Shown in pieces: positions 35,604 through 46,500 of a stretch of 64,000 nt of DNA. Position numbers and translations under genes: made by a program. The stretch covers positions 22,716,981 to 22,780,980 of the forward strand of contig NC_045147.1 of NCBI RefSeq assembly GCF_008831285.2, written 5' to 3'. The notes under the pieces were generated by a model. It saw only the letters and a program-made list of their open reading frames with translations. It was not told the origin of the DNA and ran no database searches. How positions within the stretch are numbered: position 1 is the stretch's first letter; each line of letters starts with the position of its first letter. Source of the stretch: Nymphaea colorata. Lineage: Eukaryota > Streptophyta > Magnoliopsida > Nymphaeales > Nymphaeaceae.

Positions 35604-36935
35604 TTAGAAGCCGCCACCTCCAAAACCACCGCCTGAGCCTCCACCAACACCACCGCCACCTCCAAAACCACCGCCTGAGCCTCCACCAACACCACCGCCA
35701 CCTCCTGCACCTCCTCCAAATCCACCGCCACCACCAGCACCACCTCCTACTCCTCCTCCAAATCCTCCACCTTTTCCTCCTCCAACACCACCACCTGATC
35801 CTCCACCGGCACCTCCTCCAAATCCACTGCCACCACCAACACCACCTCCTACTCCTCCTCCAAATCCTCCACCTTTTCCTCCTCCAACACCACCACCTGA
35901 TCCTCCACCAGCACCTCCTCCAAATCCACCGCCACCACCAGCACCTCCTCCTGCTCCTCCTCCAAAGCCGCCACCAGCACCTCCCCCAACACCACCACCG
36001 CCACCAGCACCGCCTCCTGCACCTCCTCCAAAGCCGCCACCTGATCCTCCGCCAACACCACCTCCTGCTCCTCCGCCAAATCCACCACCCCTTCCTCCAC
36101 CAGCACCTCCGCCAACACCACCACCCCCGCCGGCACCACCTCCTACTCCTCCTCCAAAGCCGCCACCTGATCCTCCACCAGCACCTCCGCCAACACCACC
36201 ACCACCACCGGCACCACCTCCTGCTCCTCCTCCAACTCCACCACCCTTTCCTCCTCCAAAGCCGCCACCAACACCACCGCCGGCACCACCTCCTGCTCCT
36301 CCTCCAAAGCCACCACCTGATCCTCCACCAGCACCTCCGCCAACACCGCCGCCACCACCCGCACCACCTCCTGCTCCTCCTCCAAAGCCACCACCTGATC
36401 CTCCACCGGCACCTCCGCCAGCACCACCTCCTACTCCTCCACCGAGGCCACCACCCTGACCACCTCCAAAACCGCCACCATGACCACCTCCAAAACCACC
36501 ACCAGCACCTCCACCCACTCCACCACCGAACCCACCACCATGACCGCCACCTCCTCCAAATCCACCACCATGGCCACCTCCTACTCCCCCTCCGAACCCA
36601 CCACCGTGACCACCACCTATTCCACCACCGAACCCACCACCATGACCACCTCCAAATCCACCACCATGACCACCACCTATTCCACCACCGAACCCACCGC
36701 CATGACCACCTCCAAAGCCACCACCGGCACCTCCTCCTGCTCCACCTCCAAACCCACCACCATGGCCGCCACCAAAGCCACCACCATGACCACCTCCAAA
36801 CCCACCGCCATGGCCACCACCAAATCCACCCCCACCACCTATGAACAGATCCTTCTCGAGCAACCTCCCATCCGCGACTACAACCAGAATCAAAAGTCCC
36901 AAAATCCCGACACTCTTGAGTGGAAACTTCCCCAT
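35604..36935 (-). CDS. Secreted glycine-rich protein 1 (443 aa)
   Basis: Single exon, ATG at 36935, stop at 35604. The first 25 residues are a signal peptide (MGKFPLKSVGILGLL then VVVADG), after which a short charged linker ending in EKDLFIGG leads into glycine repeats. The body is almost wholly GGGX with X being F, H, A, S, V or K. A GGHGGGF-rich part comes first and a GGAGGGS/V-rich part later, ending GGGF. This is the pattern of plant class I glycine-rich proteins, usually structural cell-wall proteins. The open frame extends 8 codons further 5' only through GTG, so the ATG is preferred. Internal tandem repeats include a 102-bp period near 35743-35940. Overlapping long frames on both strands are shadows of the GGX repeat. 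Confidence 0.88.
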   Translation of the reverse strand: MGKFPLKSVGILGLLILVVVADGRLLEKDLFIGGGGGFGGGHGGGFGGGHGGGFGGGHGGGFGGGAGGGAGGGFGGGHGGGFGGGIGGGHGGGFGGGHGGGFGGGIGGGHGGGFGGGVGGGHGGGFGGGGGHGGGFGGGVGGGAGGGFGGGHGGGFGGGQGGGLGGGVGGGAGGGAGGGSGGGFGGGAGGGAGGGGGVGGGAGGGSGGGFGGGAGGGAGGGVGGGFGGGKGGGVGGGAGGGAGGGGGVGGGAGGGSGGGFGGGVGGGAGGGGGVGGGAGGGRGGGFGGGAGGGVGGGSGGGFGGGAGGGAGGGGGVGGGAGGGFGGGAGGGAGGGGGFGGGAGGGSGGGVGGGKGGGFGGGVGGGVGGGSGFGGGAGGGSGGGVGGGKGGGFGGGVGGGAGGGGGFGGGAGGGGGVGGGSGGGFGGGGGVGGGSGGGFGGGGF

Positions 36936-36996
36936 GGTTACTTCCTCCAAGGGAGTCACTCACACTGCTACAACTCCACAGTGAGAGCTAACAAGT

Positions 36997-37004
36997 ACTT
37001 ATAG
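36997..37004 (-). promoter_or_regulatory. TATA box of glycine-rich gene 1
   Basis: CTATAAGT on the minus strand, about 65 bp upstream of the ATG. The position is close to that of the TATA boxes of the paralogues. Confidence 0.7.
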
Positions 37005-39264
37005 ACAGAGGCCGCGACTCGCAATAGTTGTTGGTCGACAGGAAAAAGAGAAAGGCCAATGAATGAATGAATGTGGAAGCAGTTGAGTGGAGGGTCCAGG
37101 GAAGGATGGCGCTGCATCTGATCTGATCGCTCCTCCGGCCACTGAAATCGACGCGGATTGACTCGTCTGACGGTGCATTATTATTTCTTCAACCGCAGCT
37201 TTTAATGCAGTTCCGATCCGCCACACCCACACTCTTCCTTCCTCTCTCACAGACTGTCTCTTTCCCTCTGCCAACGAACCTCTTTAATTCCACTTTTCAT
37301 TCAAGCGCAGACGTCCGCTTCGTATCTGCTTGTGAACTCTGACCTGACCTCTAGCGGGCGCCGATTTCGCTTTTACCGGCAAGCTTCAATAAGAAAATTT
37401 TCAAATGCATTTGACTTTGAGAGCAATAATAAGATGATATCTACGTTTCAAAGTTGTTTATGATGTTGCGCCCATTTCAATAATGTTAAGAACGTACTTG
37501 GATTTTGGCGTGGTCTATCAGGTCCCGAATTTCTGATTTTGGTACATTTCAACGGCCAAATTGGCAGTGAGCTATATAGAACTACTTGGGGAGCCGTAAT
37601 TTTTTTGGCTAGGGATATTAGAGTCTCTGACATGGGCGCCCATATAATTTTTAAGCCATCACGATATAATTTTGAACTTTTAAAAGTCATGGACTGGTAT
37701 CGACAGTCGCCGACAGTTAAAAGGGTGGGTAACAAGCCCCGTAGCCAATGGGTAGTTGGCTGCTCGGCCCATGATTGACTGGGGCTTGAGGAACCTATCT
37801 CTTCATTTTCTTTTGTCTCTATTTATATATTCATTGGCATATCATACTATAAATCTGTTTATCTAGAGGTACATCTTCAATAACTTCATTAGAAATTCTT
37901 CCCGTGCCACCGACAACACCCTTAAAAACTCTTCATATGTCGCTGATGGTGCTCTTACAAACTCTGAACACCTTGCTAAGAGTTTCAGAGATATTAAAAT
38001 ATGATATATTAAGAGTTTCAAATATAGATGAACATCGAATCGACTACCCGACGGATATAAAGTTGATGGTTAAGCCTAACCGATAACTAAGCAGGCCGAG
38101 CTTGGGTGGTCGACAAAAGCTTCAGGCCAACTTGAGCCCCACTTTGTTGAGCCTTGGGTTAGTCCGGTTCGGTCTGATGCTCAACCTTGCTGTTACAGTG
38201 GCCGACACCAATTCTGATATATCTCTACCATTATACGAGAGCCAATGCTTGTATATCACATTGTCCAAGAGCCGACGCATAACGTTACCACATTGACCTT
38301 TGCCAAAAGGCCGAGAAAGGTAGCAGGTTTCATGTCCTAAGGAGACGTCATGTAAGAAGACCTTCTAACATGCCCATAAATATTTTCAATGATGCAAAAG
38401 CTACGTACTAATTTGGTCACTCCCACAATATTTTAGATATTACGCTTTTAATATTGGCTTTCTTGAACCCCAATTGAGTTGAGGGGTTAAAAATGACTAA
38501 AATACTTTCAAGTTAGCTTGTTTGAAGGCTATTGAGTTACTTCACACGTACCGTAGTTCCTTTATCTTCTAACAGCTTTTACAATTTATTAGCATTAATT
38601 CATATCTTATACTCAAATCATCTCCTCATCCAGGATTAAGTGGTGATTTCCATTTTCGTGTTTTTTTATTTTATGACAATAATTCAGGAACTTTTCTCAT
38701 CCCGCCAAACTAATGGAGGCTGGTTCTTATTTTGTAATTATTTGTAGAAAGGTTGTGCACGCTTTTAAGAAATATCCATATCTTAGTTGACTAATATAAT
38801 ATGCCAAATCAAAACTTCAGATGTATTTTCAAATCTCCCTCGATTATACATATAATAATTATATAGTTTATACTAAATATCTTTTCAAACAATTGTTATT
38901 TTATCTGTTGTACGACTCAATGTATACGGGCCAAATATCGTTTCACAACTCATGCCGTTAGGTGCAGGCAACCCATATACTTAAAACAAAAGAAAAAACA
39001 AATATTTCTGGTAATTATTTAAAAAATGAATGTTCTTTTAATCTTTTTATTTTTTATCCTCACAAAAATTTTTTTTATTAATGGGTGGTATTTTAGTCAC
39101 TAGCCATACTGGCACACAAAAAATTTGTACACCAGTACGGCATACATAACCAACTTCGCTCACTTAAAACACCAGAAATGAGAACAGAATGTGCTTGTTA
39201 TATTATGTATGTTTTTCCTATTTTATTTGGTTATCTAGATTAAATAAGTATATACATAAGTTCC

Positions 39265-39440
39265 GGCGGGGCAAATCTTGGCTAAGGAGCACTAATTCAG
39301 AAAATCTTACACAAAAATAAAATTGTATGGAGGCACTAAGCAAATAATTAAGGGGCACGAATACATGTGAATTGGTAATTGTTACAGACCACCAATATGA
39401 AAGTAACTGAAAATTTGTCGGACCGGCCTCCGCCCCTGTT
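39265..39440. repeat. Short dispersed repeat, family A-like
   Basis: GGCGGGGCAAATCTTGGCTA then AAGGAGCACTAATTC at the left and GACCGGCCTCCGCCCCTG at the right; diverged member with AT-rich core. Confidence 0.4.
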
Positions 39441-40203
39441 CCAATTCAAGATTGTTTTTCTGATGCAGCCTCTTACTACTTGAAAGAGGTCAGTAAGTTG
39501 AATCGATTTCAAACACATAAAGATAACAGCTTCCTAATTTTGGAGACTAGGGACAAAAAATCTCTACTTTAAGTTTCCTTTGCTTGGGGAACAATTCAAG
39601 TTTACGTGGTTGTTTCGATTAGGATAAATAATGTTGCTTGTGAGTATATATATTTCTTGTCTCTTTTCTTCATCCTTTGATCTACACAATATCCGGTTTT
39701 TGACCGACTTGGGTTGTCCTTTTCTTGATAACAAAAAAGACTAGTTGATTAGAATGGCTAGCTAGCTCGTGTTGTAACGGACCCAGAAAAAAACGAGCCC
39801 ACAATTTAGCTTATTTTAGTGACCCTACGCGTATCTGCCAGCTGAATGCATTTCAATTGGTCAGGTGGGTATGAAGTGGGATTTTTTGTCCTCTCTAACT
39901 GTTTGCTGGTAGCTAACAAATAATCTTTTAATCGATCGATACAGCTATAACATTTTTTTTCAATCAAACAAAGCTCAACCAGAGGTCCAAGTCATCCTCC
40001 TAATACGTAACTCGTCAGAGCAGCTGATCATATTTCTAAGTATCAAACAGTGGGATTTTTTTAAAGCAGCTATGTTTCTTTCTTCTTGGTTTATGACAAG
40101 AAAGCCTCCGTTACCAGACTACTTTCAAGTGGGTATGTTTTTGGAGAGGAGTTGCAGTCTAATTTCCATGCCTTGCTATGAACCTTTTTTTTTTTTTCGG
40201 CAG

Positions 40204-40544
40204 TAGGAATGTACAACGAGTCAAGACTCAAACTCAGTCGTGTAAGCTCGACTCGTTTATAAATGAACCAAGCTCAAGCTTGAGTAAAAACTCAAGTTAT
40301 AAAAATTCGGGTTCCAGCTCCATGTCTTTTAATCTTTAGGAGTATGTTGGTAATTTTGAACACTCATATAGTTTTGTTTTTTATTTAAAGAAAAAAATAC
40401 ATGGATCAAGTGACATGAACTTAAACGAGTCGAGCTTGAGCTCACCTCATAAAGCCTGTCTCCAGATCGGACCCAGCAGTATGTGGCTCGAGTCGAGCTG
40501 GAGATGGCTGAGTTTGAGCGCAGCTCACTCGTTGTACATTTCTA
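40204..40544. mobile_element. MITE with inverted termini
   Basis: The left end TAGGAATGTACAACGAGT is the near-perfect inverted complement of the right end ACTCGTTGTACATTTCTA; the element is 341 bp. Internal motifs of the GAGTCGAGCTTGAGCTC type are shared with the element at 60376-60809. No clear 8-bp target duplication remains. There is no transposase frame, so it is non-autonomous. hAT affinity is inferred from the similar element with a target duplication. Confidence 0.75.
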
Positions 40545-41117
40545 ATGAAAAGTTAATGCCTGAAAGGGTACTCTTTGAGCCCAGCAACTGCAGAGAACCA
40601 CCAATGAAATAGAAGCATGAAGCCAATGAACGGCAACGAACTTGAGTGGAACGTTTAGTTTGATGTTGCACCATTCATAATGCCAATATTCATAAACTCG
40701 TTGATGATGCTTAAGATCACAAATACATGCATTCTTTTTTACTTGGAAAGCTTAATTCCGTTATGCAGGCAAACCATCTGCTGCCAAAGGAAAAAGGCAT
40801 ATCGGTGTACTGAAATATTGATCTGCTTTAACATGAAGGTTTCAAATTTCAAGGGGACGAAAAGCAGAGAGACAGCTCCAGATGACAAAGACAGTCGGCA
40901 TTAATAAAACCATTTCTCTATATGATTTCAATGAAAAAAGTGTGGCCCGCTTCAATTCAAGCAATTAATTATCTGAGTTAGGTGAAGAGCTTTAATCAGT
41001 AGCTGAGATAAGGTTTGCTGCGAATTAATGGCTCCCTTGCTCACGCACGCGGTTCCCCACTAGGTGTCTCGTTCATTATCTTCATGAAGAGCTTTTATAC
41101 AGCTAGCTAGAAGTGGG

Positions 41118-41290
41118 TGCAATGGCCGACAGGGGCCATGGACCCCCCACATTTTTGGGAAAAAAATTATACTTACATTTTTTAAAATTTATAATTTGGC
41201 TCATGTCAAAAGTCTGAAAAATATTAATGTTCGGCTCCTATACAAGTTTTGAAAGTAATACTCGGCCTCTCTCAAAAGAAAAAGAAAAAA
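41118..41290. repeat. Short dispersed repeat, family B copy
   Basis: GCAATGGCCGACAGGGGCCA, then CATTTTTTAAAATTTATAAT; close to the copy at 7665-7900 at its left end. Confidence 0.5.
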
Positions 41291-41728
41291 AAAAGGACCC
41301 TACTCTTGAGTGCAAAGACCAAGGAACACTTGAGCATCCATTTTCTTTTACTATATTATTAGTAATATCATTTTAACAAGCAATGAAGAGCTTTTTGTAT
41401 GATAGAGGTTTCAAGAATTAGGTGAGGATCTCAATCTAAAAAGATTTAACATGACCCGTAAGGAACTTCTTGATAAACAATAATGTCCTGTTTTTCGATT
41501 TGCAGCGTGGGATTGCAAAAGCACTTGAGCGGATTCCATGGGAATTGACAAGCAGCGTTCACAGCTCTGATTTGTGACTTTGGAAGAGAATATTAGGTAG
41601 TGCGATACATTATTATGCCAAGAAGCTAAGCCCAGTTGTCAAGCTCTCGTTCTTCTTCACCTTGAAGCTGCATGCCTCGTGCTCAACAACCTAGCCTGTT
41701 GGATCGACCTCTTGTTTTTGAATGATAG

Positions 41729-41818
41729 TTTTTAGCTTACTGATAGTTTTTAGCCTACTGTCGACAGCTTGAGTTTTTAGCTTACTGATAGTTTTTAGCT
41801 TACTGTCGACAGGTTGAG
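41729..41818. repeat. 45-bp tandem duplication
   Basis: Two adjacent 45-bp units (41729-41773, 41774-41818) starting TTTTTAGCTTACTGATAG and ending CTGTCGACAG(C/G)TTGAG, with two mismatches. Confidence 0.95.
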
Positions 41819-41961
41819 TCCTTCTTACGTTCTTCAGCCCACAGGCAGACCAGCCCATTGATCACTCTCTTGACTTTGCCGCTGTTATAAACGTCTTATA
41901 TCTGTGTTATGTGTGTGTTGGATGTATTAAAAATCTATCCGTAAAAAAATTCTCCTTTTTT

Positions 41962-41962
41962 T

Positions 41963-42054
<92 letters not shown>

Positions 42055-42079
42055 TAGTTATAGTTATAGTTATAGTTAT
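41962..42079. repeat. Compound microsatellite (CT)n-(TA)n-(GTTATA)n
   Basis: CT run to about 41984, then about 66 bp of TA, then five GTTATA hexanucleotide units. This is the longest simple repeat in the window. Confidence 0.97.
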
Positions 42080-42084
42080 TGTTA

Positions 42085-42290
42085 AGATAGGAACCGCAAT
42101 GGCCATGGCACTACCTAAAAAAAATTAATTTACAAGTAAAATTTTAAAAATTTTCATTTATCCTATATCAAAATTTTGAAAAATGATATTTCGGCGTAGG
42201 TGAAAATTTAAAAATTTTAATTCGATCATCTACTAAAAATTTTTGGTATAGCCAATATGATATCCAGCTTCTTTACCCAAAACCTTTCTT
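42085..42290. repeat. Short dispersed repeat, family B copy
   Basis: CCGCAATGGCCATGGCACTA, then AAGTAAAATTTTAAAAATTT and AAATTTTGAAAAATGATATT. It is inserted directly after the long microsatellite. Confidence 0.5.
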
Positions 42291-44203
42291 TGTAAAAGTT
42301 GACAAATATGACCCACCTTTTATGAAGAAAAATACGTGGTGGCTGTCGTATATGCACGTAGTCAATCATGGTTTTCATTTTTATGTTGCTTCTTGTGTCT
42401 TCAAACTCTCAATTACTATAAGTACTCCCATAAATTCAAATCCAACTATTCAGATCATTGCAAAATATTCAAACCTGTATAATTCAAAAATCATAAAAAT
42501 CAAATCTAAAAATCAGAGTTCTTACTGGACTTTAACTTGTCCAACTCAAAAATTCAATAGAGTCATCGAAATTGTACCATTGCTTTATTAATAAGCTTTC
42601 ACACATTTTTGCATCTATCTACAAGGCAAGACTTGTTGAGAGAACCTCAACGACTGACGGACTTGCATAAAGTGCATAATCTAAGTTAAACATGAGATGT
42701 ACCGACGATGCTTCGTTAATTAATTAACTTCATTCATGGTGCGTAAACTATATATATCACATGTAAAATTATATTTGTTCTAAATCAAGGTACCTTCTGC
42801 CTCTATATTTTTTAAAATAAATTAAACTTTGTAAGTCACACTTTCATATATATCGACACACATATGTCGTTTTCTAAAACGGTTTGGACTTACGTCACTT
42901 TAAGAGAAACGTTTGTCTTTACGTGCATCAAACAAATGTTGCATTTATCCTTGGAATCATGCGTCATCTCAAGTTGGGTACGTGCATGTTCCTATATACC
43001 AAAAATTGTGAATATTTGACCAAAATATCCTGATTGATTTTTTAAAAAAGGATAAAATAGGATTATAAAAAAAGTTAAAAATTTTAAAACATCCAAATAG
43101 ATCCTTCCTAGCCTGCTCATAATCTATTGATCCTTTTATTGATGTTTAGATCAAAATGTCAGCAAAGACGAATATTTACAAACATGATTTTTTTTTTTCA
43201 CGCACCAGTAAATAATTGTTTTTTCATATATTACACTACGAGTGAGTCAATTTGAAGGGCACTGAGTTCATTGATCCACAAAAGGAACTAATTTACTGTT
43301 GAACGTTACTGTTATTAATGATATTGGGAGACCAATACCCTTGTCCAAATTGACATAACAAGGAGCCAAGTAAATATAAACAAACTCATTTTCTGGCTTG
43401 TGCTAAAAAAGAAGCCAAATGACCACTGGGTTTTTTTGGCCTGCCAAAGTAAACCAACCACTGTTCTGTAGGTTTACTACCCAAGCTCTTGTTTTCAGAC
43501 AGTCATATATCAAGAATGTATTGGATCGCTAGCTGATATGAGAGATCAGTTAGTATCTCCATATTTTTTATATAAATTTGAAAAAGAATAAAACTTTATA
43601 TCGATTTTAAAAATAAAACTTTTCACGAACCGACTCGCTTGCACACACTTATTTCCATGAAATATTCCTGGAAGATAGGCTCCTAACTGTATTCAAAAAG
43701 AATAAAAGTGAGTCTATATATCTCCCACCTTCATTTTTTCTTTAGTGTATATTTGTTTTGTCACGTACACAACCCTGTGCATGCCCACTTAACCTGTTTC
43801 GTGCACTCAAGAACCTGTTATCAATATGCAGCATGGCCGTAGCAATGTCGCACCTTTAATTAAGGCAAGACCTGCTGCTGCAACTGTGATGGAGAAAAAT
43901 GAAAAACGAGAGGAAATTCTGTAATTTTGAGATTAAGAGATGCTTGTCTCGACTCGAGTGAGGGCAAGAATGATTGCAGAACACACGACACACAGAGAGA
44001 GAGAGAGAGAGAGAGAACACTTCTTGTCGTAAGTAAATGTGGGAAGGTTTATTATTAAGTCACGAACTTTCGTCTTTGCATCAAAACAGGCTTTAACTTA
44101 ATTGATGCATCATTATTTACTTCTATCTATTTCTATGTAAGGGATTACATACTCCACTGCACGCATGAGACGTAATGTTCGACGCATCTTTCCCGTTAAG
44201 ACA

Positions 44204-45181
44204 TTAGAAGCCACCGCCCTTGCCGGCACCACCCCCATACCCACCACCTGAACCGCCACCGGCACCACCCTCAAATCCGCCACCAGCACCACCACCTGAT
44301 ACTCCTCCAAAGCCTCTACCACTTCTTCCTCCAAACCCGCCAGCATATCCTCCTCCACCACGTCCACCTTCGAATCTACCGCCTCGACCACCTCCAAACC
44401 CACCACCAGACCCTCCTCCAAAACCACCACCGGCACCCCCACCATGACCGCCTCCGAACCCACCACCAGACCCTCCTCCAAAACCACCACCGGCACCCCC
44501 ACCATGACCGCCTCCGAACCCACCACCAGACCCTCCTCCAAAACCACCACCGGCACCCCCACCATGACCGCCTCCGAACCCACCACCAGACCCTCCTCCA
44601 AAACCACCACCGGAACCGCCACCTTGACCACCTCCAAACCCACCACCAGACCCACCACCGGCACCGCCACCAAACCCACCACCTGACCCACCGCCTTGAC
44701 CCCCTCCAAACCCACCACCAGACCCTCCGCCCTGACCACCTCCAAATCCACCACCAGACCCTCCTCCGAACCCACCACCTTGACCACCTCCAAACCCGCC
44801 ACCAGACCCGCCGCCATGCCCTCCTCCAAAACCTCCACCGGACCCGCCACCAAACCCACCACCAGACCCACCACCGGACCCGCCACCAAACCCTCCACCC
44901 TTACCACCACCAGACCCACCACCAAACCCTCCGCCCTGACCACCTCCAAACCCACCACCAGACCCACCGCCATGTCCTCCTCCAAAACCGCCACCAGACC
45001 CACCTCCGAACCCGCCTCCTTGACCACCTCCTATGCCACCGCCACCCCCATACCCACCACCACCACCGGCTCCTCCACCACCTCCAATAAACTTCTCGTC
45101 CTGGATCCACCTTCCATCAGCAACCACCAACAACAACACAAGGCTTAACACCGCAGCACTCTTAGGAAGAAGCCTCCCCAT
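44204..45181 (-). CDS. Secreted glycine-rich protein 2 (325 aa)
   Basis: Single exon, ATG 45181, stop 44204. The N-terminus is MGRLLPKSAAVLSLV then LLLVVADGRW, a signal peptide close to that of glycine-rich protein 1. The linker IQDEKFIGGGGG leads into GGGX repeats with X mostly F, S, H, Q, A. The last 60 residues are less regular, with Arg and Tyr (GRGGRFEGGRGG), and end GAGKGGGF. A 60-bp unit is repeated three times perfectly inside the gene. It is likely an extracellular or cell-wall structural protein, on the basis of composition and signal peptide only. A minus-strand TATA box is 65-75 bp upstream. It is the intact paralogue of the broken loci at 48.8 and 50.5 kb. Confidence 0.88.
   Translation of the reverse strand: MGRLLPKSAAVLSLVLLLVVADGRWIQDEKFIGGGGGAGGGGGYGGGGGIGGGQGGGFGGGSGGGFGGGHGGGSGGGFGGGQGGGFGGGSGGGKGGGFGGGSGGGSGGGFGGGSGGGFGGGHGGGSGGGFGGGQGGGFGGGSGGGFGGGQGGGSGGGFGGGQGGGSGGGFGGGAGGGSGGGFGGGQGGGSGGGFGGGSGGGFGGGHGGGAGGGFGGGSGGGFGGGHGGGAGGGFGGGSGGGFGGGHGGGAGGGFGGGSGGGFGGGRGGRFEGGRGGGGYAGGFGGRSGRGFGGVSGGGAGGGFEGGAGGGSGGGYGGGAGKGGGF
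44401..44600 (-). repeat. Perfect 60-bp triplication inside glycine-rich gene 2
   Basis: Positions 44401-44460, 44461-44520 and 44521-44580 are identical. A fourth copy begins at 44581 and diverges after about 33 bp. Each unit encodes 20 residues of GGGHGGGAGGGFGGGSGGGF type, so frame is kept. Confidence 0.98.
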
Positions 45182-45245
45182 CTTCTGTTACAGAAGACCG
45201 CTCACTCAAATTGCACTCACGATGTCCAATGCCAAAGAGCGAACC

Positions 45246-45256
45246 GGTATTTATAG
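45246..45256 (-). promoter_or_regulatory. TATA box of glycine-rich gene 2
   Basis: CTATAAATACC on the minus strand, about 70 bp upstream of the ATG; the same spacing is seen in the 50.5-kb paralogue. Confidence 0.8.
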
Positions 45257-46500
45257 AGGAGAGCACTGGAAGGGGATCGTATCTCCCCAGGGAGCAGAAC
45301 AAGAGAGATCGCCATTGAAAAGTGGAAGCAGCCGAGGAAGGCTGCTTGCCACGTCTCCAGAATTTGACTCAGTTGCATGAATCAGGCGGTGCTTTCATTA
45401 CCACGACTATCCACTGAACTTCAAAGTCAATAGTCTCTCTCTTATCATAACCTACACCCGGTGTTTTTTATATTTATTTTCGTAAGTTTTTTTAAAACAT
45501 GATCAGTTCCAAGCCTTAATCTCTTGGCAAACGGTTGAGCTGCTGTGGCCAGAAGATCCCTATCGGTTTCTGGTGTGATTGAAAGTGAGATGTTCGCAGC
45601 CATGCATGCTAATGCTCCATTGATTGTCCATATTAGATTGGGACTTCTTTTCCTCTGACTTCTTTTAAGTATTTTACATCAAATTCTAATGAGCATATTG
45701 AGTCACTCCACATATATACTCAATATATGCGTTTGGGTATTATATACCCAAAAAACTCACTCATGAGATCAGTCCAAACTATCGTGATGGATAGTTAAAA
45801 AAACAAAGAAAGCATGAAATTAAATACTAAATGATGAAAATGTCTTTCTTTTTCACTCAACCATCTATTAGTGTGTATATATATATATATATAGCCATAG
45901 GTAGGACACTCTTTGTGGACAGACTATGTTTAGGCCATTGGGATTATACCTAAAGCGACATCTCGATGCAGTTTATATATAGTAAATTTTTTCATCTTTC
46001 TGTTATAAATGTCTCTATGCAAACTAAAAAAAAAAAAAAAAAAGCAACGATAAGGGTGAGAGGGAATAGATCTCCAAAACGAATGACAGAATTCCACTTC
46101 TGAAACAGCGTACGGTGTCATGGACTCTTTCTCTCTCTCACCCTGTGTGTGTATGTGTGCACGTGAGTGCATGCATGGCGTCAAGCTCTCTCTCTGTGCA
46201 TTGCCATTTACGTAAGTTCTGTTTACAAACCACAGCTCACTGTTTCTCATAAACATTAAAAAAATTTGATAGCTAGCTGTAACCTTCTAAACTTACATTC
46301 ATATTCTTTTGTAAAGAAACTAATGCGGTTAAACGTCCACTGACAGAAACCGAACGTTGACTAATCGACCTATGCAGTCTGATTTGCTTTAAACAATTTA
46401 GAAGTAGTTGATACGAGTGTGAACTTAGGACAGTGGGGGAAGAAATTGACAGAAGCAGAATGTTGACTAATCCACCTATAGTTTGGTTTTATAAATTTTA

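Larger units (their letters stand above)
37010..44203. other. Intergenic between glycine-rich genes 1 and 2
   Basis: Seven kilobases without a supportable gene. It holds a MITE-like element (40204-40544), family A and B short repeats, a 45-bp tandem duplication (41729-41818) and a long CT/TA microsatellite (41962-42079). The last few hundred bases are the 3' flank of glycine-rich gene 2 and are shared with the downstream copies. Confidence 0.6.
43840..46500. repeat. Segmental duplication copy 1 (with glycine-rich gene 2)
   Basis: The flanks of gene 2 match those around the loci at 48.8 and 50.5 kb. Shared blocks include AAGACCTGCTGCTG, GATGCTTGTCTCGACT, TTTGCATCAAAACA on the 3' side and ATCCACCTTCCATCAGCAAC in the signal region. 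On the promoter side, TTTAAACAATTTAGAAGTAG (about 46390) matches about 52357. Limits approximate. Confidence 0.8.

Noticed and set aside
35528-36844. Long plus-strand His/Leu-rich frame and minus-strand Trp/Arg-rich and Val-rich frames over glycine-rich gene 1
   Set aside because: They are shadow frames of a GGX codon repeat. Only one frame has a signal peptide, a TATA box and family resemblance.
44401-44600. Regularly spaced identical repeats resembling a CRISPR array
   Set aside because: Units are contiguous with no unique spacers, lie inside a coding repeat, and the context is a plant genome.
44113-45148. Val/Leu-rich, Pro-rich and Thr-rich frames over glycine-rich gene 2
   Set aside because: Shadow frames of the repeat; no signal peptide and no relation between paralogues apart from the glycine frame.
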